A DNA stretch of 64,000 nt, from assembly GCF_016907515.1 (NCBI RefSeq), contig NZ_JAFBBY010000001.1, forward strand, positions 5,751,018 through 5,815,017. Reading direction: 5' to 3'. Below the pieces are notes generated by a model. It was not told where the DNA came from. It worked only from the letters and a program-made list of their open reading frames with translations, and searched no databases. Positions 7,836 to 16,268 of this stretch are shown here, piece after piece. This DNA is from Nocardioides nitrophenolicus. Lineage in GTDB: Bacteria; Actinomycetota; Actinomycetes; Propionibacteriales; Nocardioidaceae. Both the position numbers and the translations under genes were made by a program. Position 1 is the first letter of the stretch. Each line of letters begins with the position of its first letter.

Positions 7836-8546
7836 TCAGTGCCCCATTCCCAGTCCGCCGTCCACGGGGATCACCGCGCCGGTCACGTACGCCGCCTCGG
7901 GGCTGGCAAGGAACAGCACCGCCCCGGCGATCTCGGTCGGGTCGGCGTACCGACCCAGCGGGACCTGATTGCGGATCCCTTCCTTCTGCTCATCGGTCAG
8001 CACCGCCGTCATGTCGGTGTCGACGTACCCGGGGGCGACCACGTTGGCCGTGATCGAGCGCGGCCCGAGCTCGCGCGCCAGCGAGCGCGCCATGCCGACC
8101 AGGCCGGCCTTCGACGCGGCGTAGTTGACCTGTCCCGGCGAGCCGAGCAGGCCCACCACGCTCGAGATGAAGATGATCCGGCCCTTCCTCTGCCGCAGCA
8201 TGCCCTTCGCGGCGCGCTTGGCCAGGCGGAAGGAGGCGGTCAGGTTGGTGTCGATCACCGAGGTCCAGTCGTCCTCGGACATCCGCAGCAGGAGGGTGTC
8301 CTTGGTGATCCCGGCGTTGGCCACCAGCACCTCGACCGGCCCGTGCGCCTCCTCGGCCGCCACGAAGGCCGCCTCGACCGCGGCCGGGTCGGTGATGTCG
8401 GCCGTGAGCTCGAGCGCGCCCTCCGGCGCACCCCCGCTCCGGGTCGTGACGGCGACCTTGTCGCCCGCGGCGATGAAGGCCTCGGCGATGGCGCGGCCGA
8501 TGCCGCGGTTGCCGCCGGTGACGAGGACGGAACGTGGTTGGCTCAC
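7836..8546 (-). CDS. fabG: 3-oxoacyl-[ACP] reductase
   Basis: A 236-residue classical SDR. TGGNRGIG is the NADP-binding motif, NAG the structural motif, and catalytic Ser (ISSVVG) and YAASK are intact. It would reduce 3-oxoacyl-ACP with NADPH. Its C-terminal VDGGLGMGH is typical of FabG. I chose GTG 8546 because TAGCGT (plus-strand ACGCTA 8555-8560) lies 8 nt upstream; an in-frame extension further upstream runs into the repeat-bearing gap. It heads a fabG-fabI operon. Confidence 0.93.
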   Translation of the reverse strand: MSQPRSVLVTGGNRGIGRAIAEAFIAAGDKVAVTTRSGGAPEGALELTADITDPAAVEAAFVAAEEAHGPVEVLVANAGITKDTLLLRMSEDDWTSVIDTNLTASFRLAKRAAKGMLRQRKGRIIFISSVVGLLGSPGQVNYAASKAGLVGMARSLARELGPRSITANVVAPGYVDTDMTAVLTDEQKEGIRNQVPLGRYADPTEIAGAVLFLASPEAAYVTGAVIPVDGGLGMGH

Positions 8547-8660
8547 GCTCCGTGACGCTAGTCGGGGCGGTGGTCCGGGCTCACCGGCGGCGGGCACCAA
8601 GTTCCCGGCGCTGGGTTGTAGGACCCCGACAAACGGGGTGGAGCTGCGGGGTGCGGGCTT

Positions 8661-8686
8661 GTTGCGGTTTGGTCCCAAACCGCAAC
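8661..8686. repeat. 26-bp palindrome, solo copy 1
   Basis: Arms GTTGCGGTTTGG and CCAAACCGCAAC enclose a 2-bp centre (TC). The palindrome is the same as the one opening the 80-bp modules at 36653, 42025 and 42182, but the second half of that module is missing here. It lies in the 240-bp gap between fabG and the dodecin gene (8547-8786), where I see no gene. Confidence 0.85.
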
Positions 8687-8700
8687 AATTCGGGGTCAGA

Positions 8701-8726
8701 ATTGCGGTTTGGGACCAAACCGCAAC
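8701..8726. repeat. 26-bp palindrome, solo copy 2
   Basis: The second copy, centred 40 bp after the first, has the centre in the other orientation (GA) and one mismatched outer base (A for G at 8701). The spacer between copies reads AATTCGGGGTCAGA; AATTCGG also follows the palindrome at 36653. Both copies would form strong hairpins in RNA or cruciforms in DNA. Confidence 0.85.
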
Positions 8727-8786
8727 GCCACCACCCCGCGCTCCGAACGAAACCCACCAAATCGGCGGGCCGCCCGAGGCCCCGAC

Positions 8787-9002
8787 CTACTCGTCGTCCT
8801 CCAGCCGGAACCCGATCTTCATCGTGACCTGGAAGTGCTCGACGGCCCCGTCCTTGATCTGGCCGCGCACCTGCGTGACCTCGAACCAGTCGAGGTGGCG
8901 CAGGGTCTGGCTGGCACGCTCGATGGCGTTGCGGACGGCCTGGTCGATGCCGTCGGGGGAGGTGCCGACGATCTCGCTGACGCGGTAGGTGCGGTTCGAC
9001 AT
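8787..9002 (-). CDS. Dodecin-family flavin-binding protein
   Basis: A 71-residue protein with the dodecin beta-alpha-beta-beta pattern: MSNRTYRVSEIVGTS, then GIDQAVRNAIERASQTLRHLDWFEV, then two strands ending QVTMKIGFRLEDD. The conserved Trp (W39 region, HLDWFEV) that stacks on flavin is present. Dodecins form hollow 12-mers that store or buffer flavins. ATG 9002 is set by TACGCT (plus-strand AGCGTA 9009-9014) 6 nt upstream; a longer in-frame reading overlaps the divergent gene. Confidence 0.9.
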   Translation of the reverse strand: MSNRTYRVSEIVGTSPDGIDQAVRNAIERASQTLRHLDWFEVTQVRGQIKDGAVEHFQVTMKIGFRLEDDE

Positions 9003-9045
9003 GCCAGCAGCGTACTCAGCGGGTGCCGGGCGTAGGGTGGGGGTC

Positions 9046-9357
9046 ATGGACGCCATCCGCATCACCACGGCCGGCTCCAGTCCGCAGGACGATCTGGCTC
9101 GGCGTCAAAAGAAGTATGTCATCGCGATGACCATCCGCACCCTGTGCTTCGTCGGCGCGGCGATCAGCGGCGCGGCGGGGATCCACTGGCTGTGGCCGAT
9201 CCTGATCGCGGGCGCCATCGTGCTGCCGTACGTCGCCGTGGTGATGGCGAACGCCGGCGACTCCCGCAGCAGCGAGCTGCCCCTCACCGGTGGTGGGGAC
9301 GCGCAGCGGCAGCTGGGGCAGGCCCACCACGACGAGCAGGGCGGTCATGGAGCCTGA
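9046..9357 (+). CDS. DUF3099 membrane protein
   Basis: A 103-residue protein with two hydrophobic segments (about 25-45 and 48-65) preceded by a charged RRQKKYVIAMTIR start, the usual DUF3099 arrangement. Function is unknown. ATG 9046 has a TAGGGT hexamer at 9033-9038, 7 nt upstream. It overlaps the following small gene by 11 bp, so the two are translationally close. The set DUF3099, small Cys protein and SURF1 recurs together in actinobacteria. Confidence 0.82.
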   Translation: MDAIRITTAGSSPQDDLARRQKKYVIAMTIRTLCFVGAAISGAAGIHWLWPILIAGAIVLPYVAVVMANAGDSRSSELPLTGGGDAQRQLGQAHHDEQGGHGA

Positions 9358-9544
9358 CGTCTGCTCGGCGCGGGGCTGTCGGGAGCCCGCCGGGTGGCAG
9401 CTGCTGTGGAACAACCCGAAGCTGCACACTCCCGACCGGCGCAAGATCTGGCTGGCATGCGGTGCGCACCGGGAGTCGCTCGAGGCGTTCCTGGGCGCGC
9501 GGGGCTTCCTGAAGGAGACCGTCGCCCACGAGCAGCAGCGCTGA
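9347..9544 (+). CDS. Small Cys-rich hypothetical protein
   Basis: A 65-residue soluble protein starting MEPDVCSARG. It has a C-x4-C pair near the N terminus (C6, C11) and a later CGAH pair (C36, H39), suggesting one structural zinc site. It is charged and has no membrane segment. Function is unknown. It overlaps the DUF3099 gene by 11 bp in another frame, and the start follows from that coupling. Confidence 0.7.
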   Translation: MEPDVCSARGCREPAGWQLLWNNPKLHTPDRRKIWLACGAHRESLEAFLGARGFLKETVAHEQQR

Positions 9545-9555
9545 CCGGAGTCCGC

Positions 9556-10548
9556 TCAGCCGCCGATGGCCGACATCGGCCGGTCCGGCTGCAGGAAGGT
9601 CGGGTCGTCGATGCCGTGGCCGGGGAGCTTGCCCCACATGGCGGTGCGCCACCGGGCGGCGAGGTCGGCGTCCGAGGCTCCGGTGCGCAGGGCGGTGCGC
9701 AGGTCGGACTCGGTGCGGGCGAACAGGCAGTTGCGGACCTGGCCGTCGGCGGTGAGCCGGACCCGGTCGCAGTCGCCGCAGAACGGGCGGGTGACCGAGG
9801 CGATGACGCCGACGGTGGCGGGGCCGTCGTCGACGCGGAAGAGCTCGGCGGGCGCGCTGCCCCGGGGCTCGGCGGCCGGCGAGAGCCGGAAGACGGAGGA
9901 CAACGACGACAGGATCTCGTCGGCGGTCACCATCGAGGATCGGTCCCAGCCGTGCTGCGCGTCGAGGGGCATCTGCTCGATGAAGCGCAGCTGGTAGCCG
10001 CGCTCGAGGCACCAGGCGAGCAGCTCGGGGGCCTGGTCGTCGTTGACGCCGCGCAGCAGGACCGCGTTGACCTTCACCGGCCCGAGACCGGCGGCCTCGG
10101 CGGCGGCCAGGCCCTCGACGACGTCGGCGAACCGGTCGCGCCGGGTGATCTGGTGGAAGGTGTCGCTGCGGACGGTGTCGAGGCTGACGTTGGCGCGGTT
10201 CAGGCCCGCCTCGGCGAGCGCGGAGGCGGTGCGGGCCAGGCCGAGCGCGTTGGTGGTGATCGACATCTCGACGTCGGCGTCGAGGGCGCGCACTTGACGC
10301 ACGATGTCGACCAGGCCGCGGCGCACGAGCGGCTCGCCGCCGGTGAAGCGCACCTCGGTGACCCCGAGCTCGCGGACCGCGACGCCGATCAGCCGCACCA
10401 CCTCGGCGTCGGTGAGCTGCTCGTCGGTCGGCATCCAGTCCAGGCCCTCGGGCGGCATGCAGTAGGTGCAGCGCAGGTTGCAGCGATCGGTGAGCGAGAC
10501 CCGGAGGTCGGTCGCGATCCGTCCGTGCTGGTCGATGAGAGGCTGCAC
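9556..10548 (-). CDS. moaA: GTP 3',8-cyclase (molybdopterin synthesis)
   Basis: A 330-residue radical-SAM enzyme that rearranges GTP in the first step of molybdopterin synthesis. The N-terminal cluster motif is CNLRCTYC. FTGGEPLVR is the SAM-binding GGE motif. The C-terminal cluster ligands are CGDCDRVRL and the later NC. The protein ends in the conserved Gly-Gly tail. No other moa gene is in the window. The GTG start has TAGACT (plus-strand AGTCTA 10555-10560) 6 nt upstream. Confidence 0.96.
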   Translation of the reverse strand: MQPLIDQHGRIATDLRVSLTDRCNLRCTYCMPPEGLDWMPTDEQLTDAEVVRLIGVAVRELGVTEVRFTGGEPLVRRGLVDIVRQVRALDADVEMSITTNALGLARTASALAEAGLNRANVSLDTVRSDTFHQITRRDRFADVVEGLAAAEAAGLGPVKVNAVLLRGVNDDQAPELLAWCLERGYQLRFIEQMPLDAQHGWDRSSMVTADEILSSLSSVFRLSPAAEPRGSAPAELFRVDDGPATVGVIASVTRPFCGDCDRVRLTADGQVRNCLFARTESDLRTALRTGASDADLAARWRTAMWGKLPGHGIDDPTFLQPDRPMSAIGG

Positions 10549-10625
10549 ACACCCAGTCTAGGTGGCGCCCCGGTTGGCTCCCGGCTGGTGCCGGGTCGCG
10601 CCGACCCGATGGCTACCGTTGTCCC

Positions 10626-11537
10626 GTGCTTTCCTGGCTGTCCTCGTGGCGATTCCTGCTCAGTCGCCGCTGGGTGCTGTTCTTCCTGGCCATCATCCTG
10701 GTCGGCTGGGCGACCTGGTGGCTCGGCGAGTGGCAGTTCGGGCGCCTCGAGGACCGCAAGGAGCAGAACGCCGTCGTCCGGGCCAACGAGCAGCGCGACC
10801 CGATCGATGTCGCTGAGGTGCTCGCGCCCGGTCGCGAGGTCGCGGAGGAGGACCAGTGGCGGCTGGTCACCGCGACCGGTGAGTACGTCCGGGACGACAC
10901 CGTCGTGGTCCGCTACCGCACCCGCAACGGCTACCCCGGCGTCGAGGTGGTCGTCCCCCTCGTCACCACCAGCGGTACGACGCTCCTCGTCGATCGCGGG
11001 TGGTACGGCACCGACAACCCGGTGATCAAGGGTGCCGAGCTGCCCGCTCCCCCGGCCGGCCGGGTGACGGTGACCGGATGGGTCCGCGCCGACGGCACGG
11101 GCAGCAGCACCGAGGTCGACGACCACTCCACCCGGGCGATCGCCAGCGGCCCGATCGGCCGGGCGATCGACCGGGAGGTCTACACCGGGTTCCTGGCGCT
11201 CAAGTCGGAGGACCCGGAGCCGGAGACCGAGCTGGCGGCCGTCGAGCTGCCCGACCTCGGTGAGGGTCCCCACTTCTTCTACGGCCTGCAGTGGTGGTTC
11301 TTCGGCGTCCTCGCCGTCGGCGGCTTCGGCTACCTCGCGTGGGACGAGCGCAGGCTCGGCCCGCGGGGCGAGCGGGTCGGCACCAAGCGCCGCTCCGGTG
11401 GGCCCTTCTCGCGGCGCAACGATCAAAGGGAGCGCAGCATCCCGCCGTCGACGGGCAGCATCACCCCGGAGACGTACGACGCCGCCGGCGACAGCACGAA
11501 CGCCGCCACCCGCCCGAACTCCTCCGGCAGCCCGTAG
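10626..11537 (+). CDS. SURF1-family cytochrome oxidase assembly protein
   Basis: A 303-residue protein with an N-terminal membrane segment (about 15-32), the SURF1 hallmark GxWQxGR-like region (GEWQFGRLEDRKEQN), a periplasmic domain with VDRGWYG, and a second membrane segment near 225-243 (YGLQWWFFGVLAVGGFGYL). SURF1 aids heme a insertion into cytochrome c oxidase; ctaA and ctaB lie elsewhere in this window. The last 38 codons or so lie antisense to the end of the convergent SDR gene. TACCGT sits 6 nt before GTG 10626. Confidence 0.88.
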   Translation: MLSWLSSWRFLLSRRWVLFFLAIILVGWATWWLGEWQFGRLEDRKEQNAVVRANEQRDPIDVAEVLAPGREVAEEDQWRLVTATGEYVRDDTVVVRYRTRNGYPGVEVVVPLVTTSGTTLLVDRGWYGTDNPVIKGAELPAPPAGRVTVTGWVRADGTGSSTEVDDHSTRAIASGPIGRAIDREVYTGFLALKSEDPEPETELAAVELPDLGEGPHFFYGLQWWFFGVLAVGGFGYLAWDERRLGPRGERVGTKRRSGGPFSRRNDQRERSIPPSTGSITPETYDAAGDSTNAATRPNSSGSP

Positions 11538-12178
11538 CGCCGCAGCGGGATCTGCTCCGAGGCGGCCGCACGTGCCGCGTCGGCGTCGCCGCTGCCGGCG
11601 TCCAGCTCGGCCACCCGCTCGGTCGCGAGCCGGCCCGGCAGCAGCCCGTTGACCCGGATGCCGCGCGGGCCGAGCTCGTCGGCGAGGGTCTTCGCGGCCA
11701 TCGCGAGCCCGGGGCGCAGCCCGTTGGAGATGGCGAGGTCGAGGATCGGCTGGCGCACGCTGCTGGACAGCACGAACGCGATCGAGCCGCCGTCGCCCAG
11801 CACCGCGCCGACCTCGCGGGCCAGCCGGACCGCGCCCAGGAACACCGCGTCGAAGGCGGTGCGCCACTGCTCGTCGCTCATCTCGGTGATCAGCCCGGCG
11901 GGCGGCCCGCCGACGCTGATCAGCGCGCCGTCGACCCGCCCCCAGGTGGCCCGCGCCGCCTCGATCAGCCGGCCCGGGGTGTCGGCATCCGCGTTGTCGG
12001 CCACCACGCCGTGGGCCGACTCGCCGAGCGCCGCCGTGGTGGCGCGCACCGACTCCTCGTGCCGCCCCGAGATCACCACCCGGGCGCCGTCGGCGACCAG
12101 CGCCTCGGCGGTGGCCCGGCCCAGGCCGCGGGTGCCGCCGGTGACCAGGTAGACGCGGTCGGTGAGCTGCAGGTCCAT
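11423..12178 (-). CDS. SDR-family oxidoreductase, atypical active site
   Basis: A 251-residue Rossmann protein with TGGTRGLG and the C-terminal VDGG of FabG-like SDRs. The usual YxxxK is missing: in the aligned stretch AISNGLRPGL the Tyr position is Ser and the Lys position is Arg. A serine run (LSSSV) sits where the catalytic Ser belongs. Dehydrogenase activity is therefore doubtful or follows a different mechanism. ATG 12178 overlaps the stop of glpD (ATGA), so it is the last gene of glpK-glpD-SDR. Confidence 0.85.
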   Translation of the reverse strand: MDLQLTDRVYLVTGGTRGLGRATAEALVADGARVVISGRHEESVRATTAALGESAHGVVADNADADTPGRLIEAARATWGRVDGALISVGGPPAGLITEMSDEQWRTAFDAVFLGAVRLAREVGAVLGDGGSIAFVLSSSVRQPILDLAISNGLRPGLAMAAKTLADELGPRGIRVNGLLPGRLATERVAELDAGSGDADAARAAASEQIPLRRYGLPEEFGRVAAFVLSPAASYVSGVMLPVDGGMLRSL

Positions 12179-13935
12179 CAGGAAGACTCCATCGACTCGA
12201 TCTCCTCGGCGATCCGCGACACGGGTACGACGTCCGGGGCGCCCTTGCGCGCCGCGTCGGCCGTGTGGTCGTCGGGCTGCCGCTGACTCTCGCGCTCCGC
12301 CTCCACCCGCTTGAGGTAGTGCTGGAGCTCGCGGGTGTGCTGGTCGGAGTCCCAGCGCAGGTGCCCGCGCACCAGGTCGGCGACGTACGGCGCCGCCGCG
12401 GCCCCGCGGTCGAAGGTCTCGAAGGAGACCCGCAGCCGCCGGGTGAGGATGTCGTCGAGGTGCCGGGCGCCCTCGTGGGTGACGGCATAGACCGCCTCCG
12501 CCATCAGGTAGTCCTCGGCGCCGGGCAGCGGCTCGCCGAGGTCGGGCTCGGCGGCGATGAGGTCGAGCACCTCGAGCACCAGCGAGCCGTAGCGCTCCAG
12601 CAGGTGCTCGACGCGGTTGATCGCCAGGCCGGACTGGGCCGCGAGCGCGCGGCGCTGGTTCCACAGCGCCTGGTAGCCGTCGGCGCCGACCAGCGGGACG
12701 GTCTCGGTCACGCACTCCCCCGCACGCCGGCCGAGGACCGTCTCCAGTCCGTGCACCGCCTCGTCGACGGCATCGGCGGCCATCACCCGGTAGGTGGTGT
12801 ACTTGCCGCCCGCGACCACCACCAGCCCCGGCACGCTGTGGGCCACGGCGTGCTCGCGCGAGAGCTTGGACGTCGCCTCGGACTCGCCGGCGAGGAGCGG
12901 GCGCAGCCCGGCGTAGACGCCCTCGACGTCGTCGCGGGTGAGCGGCACCTCCAGCACTCGGTTGACGTGCTCGAGCAGGTAGTCGATGTCACTGCTGCTC
13001 GCCGCCGGGTGGTCCTTGGAGAGCTCCCAGTCGGTGTCGGTGGTGCCGATGATCCAGTGCCGCTTCCACGGGATCACGAAGAGCACCGACTTCTCGGTGC
13101 GCAGGATGAGGCCGGTCTCGCCGCGGATCCGGTCGCGCGGCACCACCAGGTGGATGCCCTTGCTGGCGCGGACCTTGAACTGCCCGCGCTCGCGGGCCAT
13201 GGCCTGGGTCTCGTCGGTCCACACGCCGGTCGCGTTGATGACCTGGGAGGCGCGGATGTCGAAGCGGTGCCCGGTCTCCAGGTCGATCACGGAGGCGCCC
13301 ACCACGCGCTCGCTCTCCTTGATCAGCCCGAGCACGCGGGTGCGGGACGCGACGGCGGCACCGTACGTCGCGGCGGTGCGGGCCAGGAACATGGTGTGCC
13401 GGGCGTCGTCGACCTGCGCGTCGTAGTAGCGGATGGCACCGACCAGGGCGTCCTTGCGCAGTGACGGGAACGCCTTGCGGGCACCCCGGCGGGTGAGGTG
13501 CTTGTGGACGGGCATGCCCTCGCCGTAGCCGCTGGCCTTCGACATGGCGTCGTACATCGCGACGCCGGTGCCGGCGTACCAGCGCTCCCAGCCGAGCCCG
13601 GTCAGCGGGTAGAGGAAGGGCACCGGACGCACCAGGTGGGGCGCGAGCCGCTGCATGAGCAGCCCGCGCTCCTTGAGCGCCTCGGCGACCAGGCGGAAGT
13701 CCAGCATCTCCAGGTAGCGCAGCCCGCCGTGGACCAGCTTGGAGCTGCGGCTGGAGGTGCCGGAGGCGAAGTCGCGGGCCTCGACCAGCCCGACGGACAG
13801 CCCGCGGGTGGCGGCGTCGAGCGCCGCGCCGCAGCCGACGACCCCACCGCCGATGACGAGGACGTCGAGCGGCTGGGTCTCCAGCCGCCTGAGCGCGGCG
13901 GTGCGAGCCCGCGGGGAGAGGGGCGCCGCCTTCAC
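12178..13935 (-). CDS. glpD: Aerobic glycerol-3-phosphate dehydrogenase
   Basis: A 585-residue membrane-associated flavoenzyme that oxidises sn-glycerol 3-phosphate to dihydroxyacetone phosphate and passes electrons to quinone. The FAD motif [19 protein letters not shown] is near residue 25-45. [13 protein letters not shown] and the late GGKYTTYR motif are classical for GlpD. The GTG start (VKAAPLSP) overlaps the glpK stop by 4 bp. The open frame continues upstream through glpK in another frame; that extension is not coding. Confidence 0.94.
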   Translation of the reverse strand: MKAAPLSPRARTAALRRLETQPLDVLVIGGGVVGCGAALDAATRGLSVGLVEARDFASGTSSRSSKLVHGGLRYLEMLDFRLVAEALKERGLLMQRLAPHLVRPVPFLYPLTGLGWERWYAGTGVAMYDAMSKASGYGEGMPVHKHLTRRGARKAFPSLRKDALVGAIRYYDAQVDDARHTMFLARTAATYGAAVASRTRVLGLIKESERVVGASVIDLETGHRFDIRASQVINATGVWTDETQAMARERGQFKVRASKGIHLVVPRDRIRGETGLILRTEKSVLFVIPWKRHWIIGTTDTDWELSKDHPAASSSDIDYLLEHVNRVLEVPLTRDDVEGVYAGLRPLLAGESEATSKLSREHAVAHSVPGLVVVAGGKYTTYRVMAADAVDEAVHGLETVLGRRAGECVTETVPLVGADGYQALWNQRRALAAQSGLAINRVEHLLERYGSLVLEVLDLIAAEPDLGEPLPGAEDYLMAEAVYAVTHEGARHLDDILTRRLRVSFETFDRGAAAAPYVADLVRGHLRWDSDQHTRELQHYLKRVEAERESQRQPDDHTADAARKGAPDVVPVSRIAEEIESMESS

Positions 13936-15461
13936 CGCTCCGCCACCTCCACCCAGTCGAGGGTGCGTTGGACCGCCTTCTGCCACTGGGCGTAGCCCGC
14001 CCGTCTGCGCTCCTCGTCCCACGCCGGCTCCCAGCGCACGTCCTCCTGCCAGTTCTGCCGCAGCTCGTCGGTGTCGCGCCAGTACCCGACGGCGAGCCCC
14101 GCGGCGTACGCCGCCCCCAGCGCGGTGGTCTCCGGCACCACCGGCCGCGACACGGGTACGCCGAGCACGTCGGCCTGGATCTGCATGCACAGCCCGTTCA
14201 GGGTCACCCCACCGTCCACCTTGAGCACCTCCAGCTCGACCCCGGAGTCGGCCGACATCGCCTCGATCACGTCCCTCGACTGGTAGCAGATCGCCTCCAG
14301 CGTCGCCCGCGCGACGTGGGCGTTGGTGTTGAACCGGGACAGCCCGACGATCGCGCCCCGCGCGTCGGAGCGCCAGTACGGCGCGAACAGACCGGAGAAG
14401 GCCGGCACGAAGTAGACCCCGCCGTTGTCCTCGACCTGCCGGGCCAGCGACTCCGACTCCGCGGCGCCGCTGATGATCCCGAGCTGGTCGCGCAGCCACT
14501 GCACCGCCGACCCGGTCACCGCGATCGAGCCCTCCAGCGCGTAGACGCAGGGCTGGTCGCCCAGCTGGTACGCCGGCGTGGTGAGCAGCCCGGACTTCGA
14601 CCGGACGATCTCGGTGCCGGTGTTGAGCAGCATGAAGTTGCCGGTCCCGTAGGTGTTCTTCGCCTCCCCCGGCGCGAAGCAGACCTGGCCGACGGTCGCC
14701 GCCTGCTGGTCGCCGAGGATGCCGGTGATCGGCACCTCGCCGCCGAACGGGCCGTTGGCCCGGGTCACGCCGTAGGGCGTGCGCGCCGAGGACTCCCTGA
14801 TCTCGGGCAGCATCGCGCGCGGCACCCCGAAGAACCCGAGCAGCTCCTCGTCCCAGTCCAGGGTCTCCAGGTCCATCAGCATGGTGCGGCCGGCATTGGT
14901 GACGTCGGTGACGTGCACGCCACCGTCGGGCCCGCCGGTGAGATTCCACAGCACCCAGCTGTCCGGCGTACCGAACAGGGCGTCGCCGCGCTCGGCCGCC
15001 TCCCGGGCGCCCGGCACGTTCTCCAGGATCCACTGCAGCTTGCCGCCGGAGAAGTAGGTCGCCGGGGGCAGGCCGGCGCGATGGCGGATGACGTCGCCGC
15101 GACCGTCGCGGTCCAGGGCGGCGGCGATCGCGTCGGTGCGGGTGTCCTGCCACACGATGGCGCTGGTGAGGGGGCGACCGGTGCGGCGGTCCCACACGAT
15201 CGTGGTCTCCCGCTGGTTGGTGATGCCGACGGCGGCGAGGTCCTCGGCGCCGAGCCGGGCCTTAGCGAGCGTGGTCTGCACCACCGCGGAGGTCCGCTCC
15301 CAGATCTCGATCGGGTTGTGCTCGACCCAGCCGGCCCGGGGCAGGATCTGGGAGTGCTCGAGCTGGTGCCGGGCCACCTCGCGGCCACCGTGGTCGAAGA
15401 CCATGAACCGGGTGCTCGTCGTGCCCTGGTCGATCGCCCCGACGAACCGTGCCTCAGCCAT
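13932..15461 (-). CDS. glpK: Glycerol kinase
   Basis: A 509-residue FGGY kinase that makes sn-glycerol 3-phosphate. [10 protein letters not shown] is the phosphate-binding start, and [20 protein letters not shown] and the C-terminal DGG(VTLN) are all conserved. It heads the glpK-glpD-SDR operon; no glycerol facilitator gene is adjacent. TAGGCT (plus-strand AGCCTA 15469-15474) lies 7 nt before ATG 15461, again suggesting a leaderless mRNA. Confidence 0.96.
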   Translation of the reverse strand: MAEARFVGAIDQGTTSTRFMVFDHGGREVARHQLEHSQILPRAGWVEHNPIEIWERTSAVVQTTLAKARLGAEDLAAVGITNQRETTIVWDRRTGRPLTSAIVWQDTRTDAIAAALDRDGRGDVIRHRAGLPPATYFSGGKLQWILENVPGAREAAERGDALFGTPDSWVLWNLTGGPDGGVHVTDVTNAGRTMLMDLETLDWDEELLGFFGVPRAMLPEIRESSARTPYGVTRANGPFGGEVPITGILGDQQAATVGQVCFAPGEAKNTYGTGNFMLLNTGTEIVRSKSGLLTTPAYQLGDQPCVYALEGSIAVTGSAVQWLRDQLGIISGAAESESLARQVEDNGGVYFVPAFSGLFAPYWRSDARGAIVGLSRFNTNAHVARATLEAICYQSRDVIEAMSADSGVELEVLKVDGGVTLNGLCMQIQADVLGVPVSRPVVPETTALGAAYAAGLAVGYWRDTDELRQNWQEDVRWEPAWDEERRRAGYAQWQKAVQRTLDWVEVAER

Positions 15462-15542
15462 GGGTCGAAGCCTACGGACCTGCGGGGTGCCTCAGGGACA
15501 TTCCGGATGCGGGTCGTCGGCGGGCTCTGTCAGGGTGGGGCC

Positions 15543-16268
15543 ATGACAGCAGTCGCGGCGCGCGCCATCGAGCTCCACAAGCGCTACGGATCGGGTGACT
15601 CGGAGGTCCGCGCGCTCGACGGGGTCTCCCTCGACATCGGCGCCCGCGAGTTCACCGCGATCATGGGCCCGTCGGGCTCCGGCAAGTCCACGTTGATGCA
15701 CTGCCTCGCCGCGCTCGACACCCCGACGTCGGGCGACGTCGAGATCGGCGAGGTCGCGCTGTCCCGGCTGCGCGACAAGGCCCTCACCGCGCTGCGACGC
15801 GAGCAGATCGGGTTCGTCTTCCAGGCGTTCAACCTGGTGCCGACCCTCACCGCGCGCGAGAACATCCTGCTGCCGCTGAGCCTCGCCGGCCGCAAGCCCG
15901 ACCAGGCCTGGTTCGACACCGTCGTCGACACCGTCGGGCTGCGCGACCGGCTCGGCCACCGTCCGTCGCAGATGTCCGGCGGGCAGCAGCAGCGGGTCGC
16001 CTGCGCGCGGGCGCTGGTCAGCAAGCCGTCCATCGTGTTCGCCGACGAGCCGACCGGCAACCTCGACAGCACCTCGGGGGCGGAGGTGCTCGGCTTCCTG
16101 CGCCGCAGCGTCGACGAGTTCGACCAGACCATCGTGATGGTCACCCACGACGCGGTCGCGGCGTCGTACTGCGACCGCGTGGTGTTCCTCGCCGACGGCC
16201 GGGTGGTCGACGAGCTGCGTGAGCCGAACCGCGAGCTGATCCTGGAGCGGATGACGTGCTTCGGCTGA
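15543..16268 (+). CDS. ABC transporter ATP-binding protein (MacB/LolD type)
   Basis: A 241-residue ATPase. Walker A is GPSGSGKST, the signature MSGGQQQR, Walker B IVFADEPTGNLDS, and the H-loop VTHD. The TGNLDS D-loop is typical of ATPases that partner FtsX-like permeases. The permease gene starts inside its last codons (13-bp overlap in another frame). Such pairs act in lipoprotein or peptide extrusion or cell-wall control rather than import. CAGGGT lies 6 nt before the ATG. Confidence 0.93.
   Translation: MTAVAARAIELHKRYGSGDSEVRALDGVSLDIGAREFTAIMGPSGSGKSTLMHCLAALDTPTSGDVEIGEVALSRLRDKALTALRREQIGFVFQAFNLVPTLTARENILLPLSLAGRKPDQAWFDTVVDTVGLRDRLGHRPSQMSGGQQQRVACARALVSKPSIVFADEPTGNLDSTSGAEVLGFLRRSVDEFDQTIVMVTHDAVAASYCDRVVFLADGRVVDELREPNRELILERMTCFG

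Noticed and set aside
12178..15195. Open frame of about 1,005 codons suggesting a GlpK-GlpD fusion
   Set aside because: The upstream part is out of frame with glpK and lacks kinase motifs. Both genes are complete on their own with a normal GTGA overlap.
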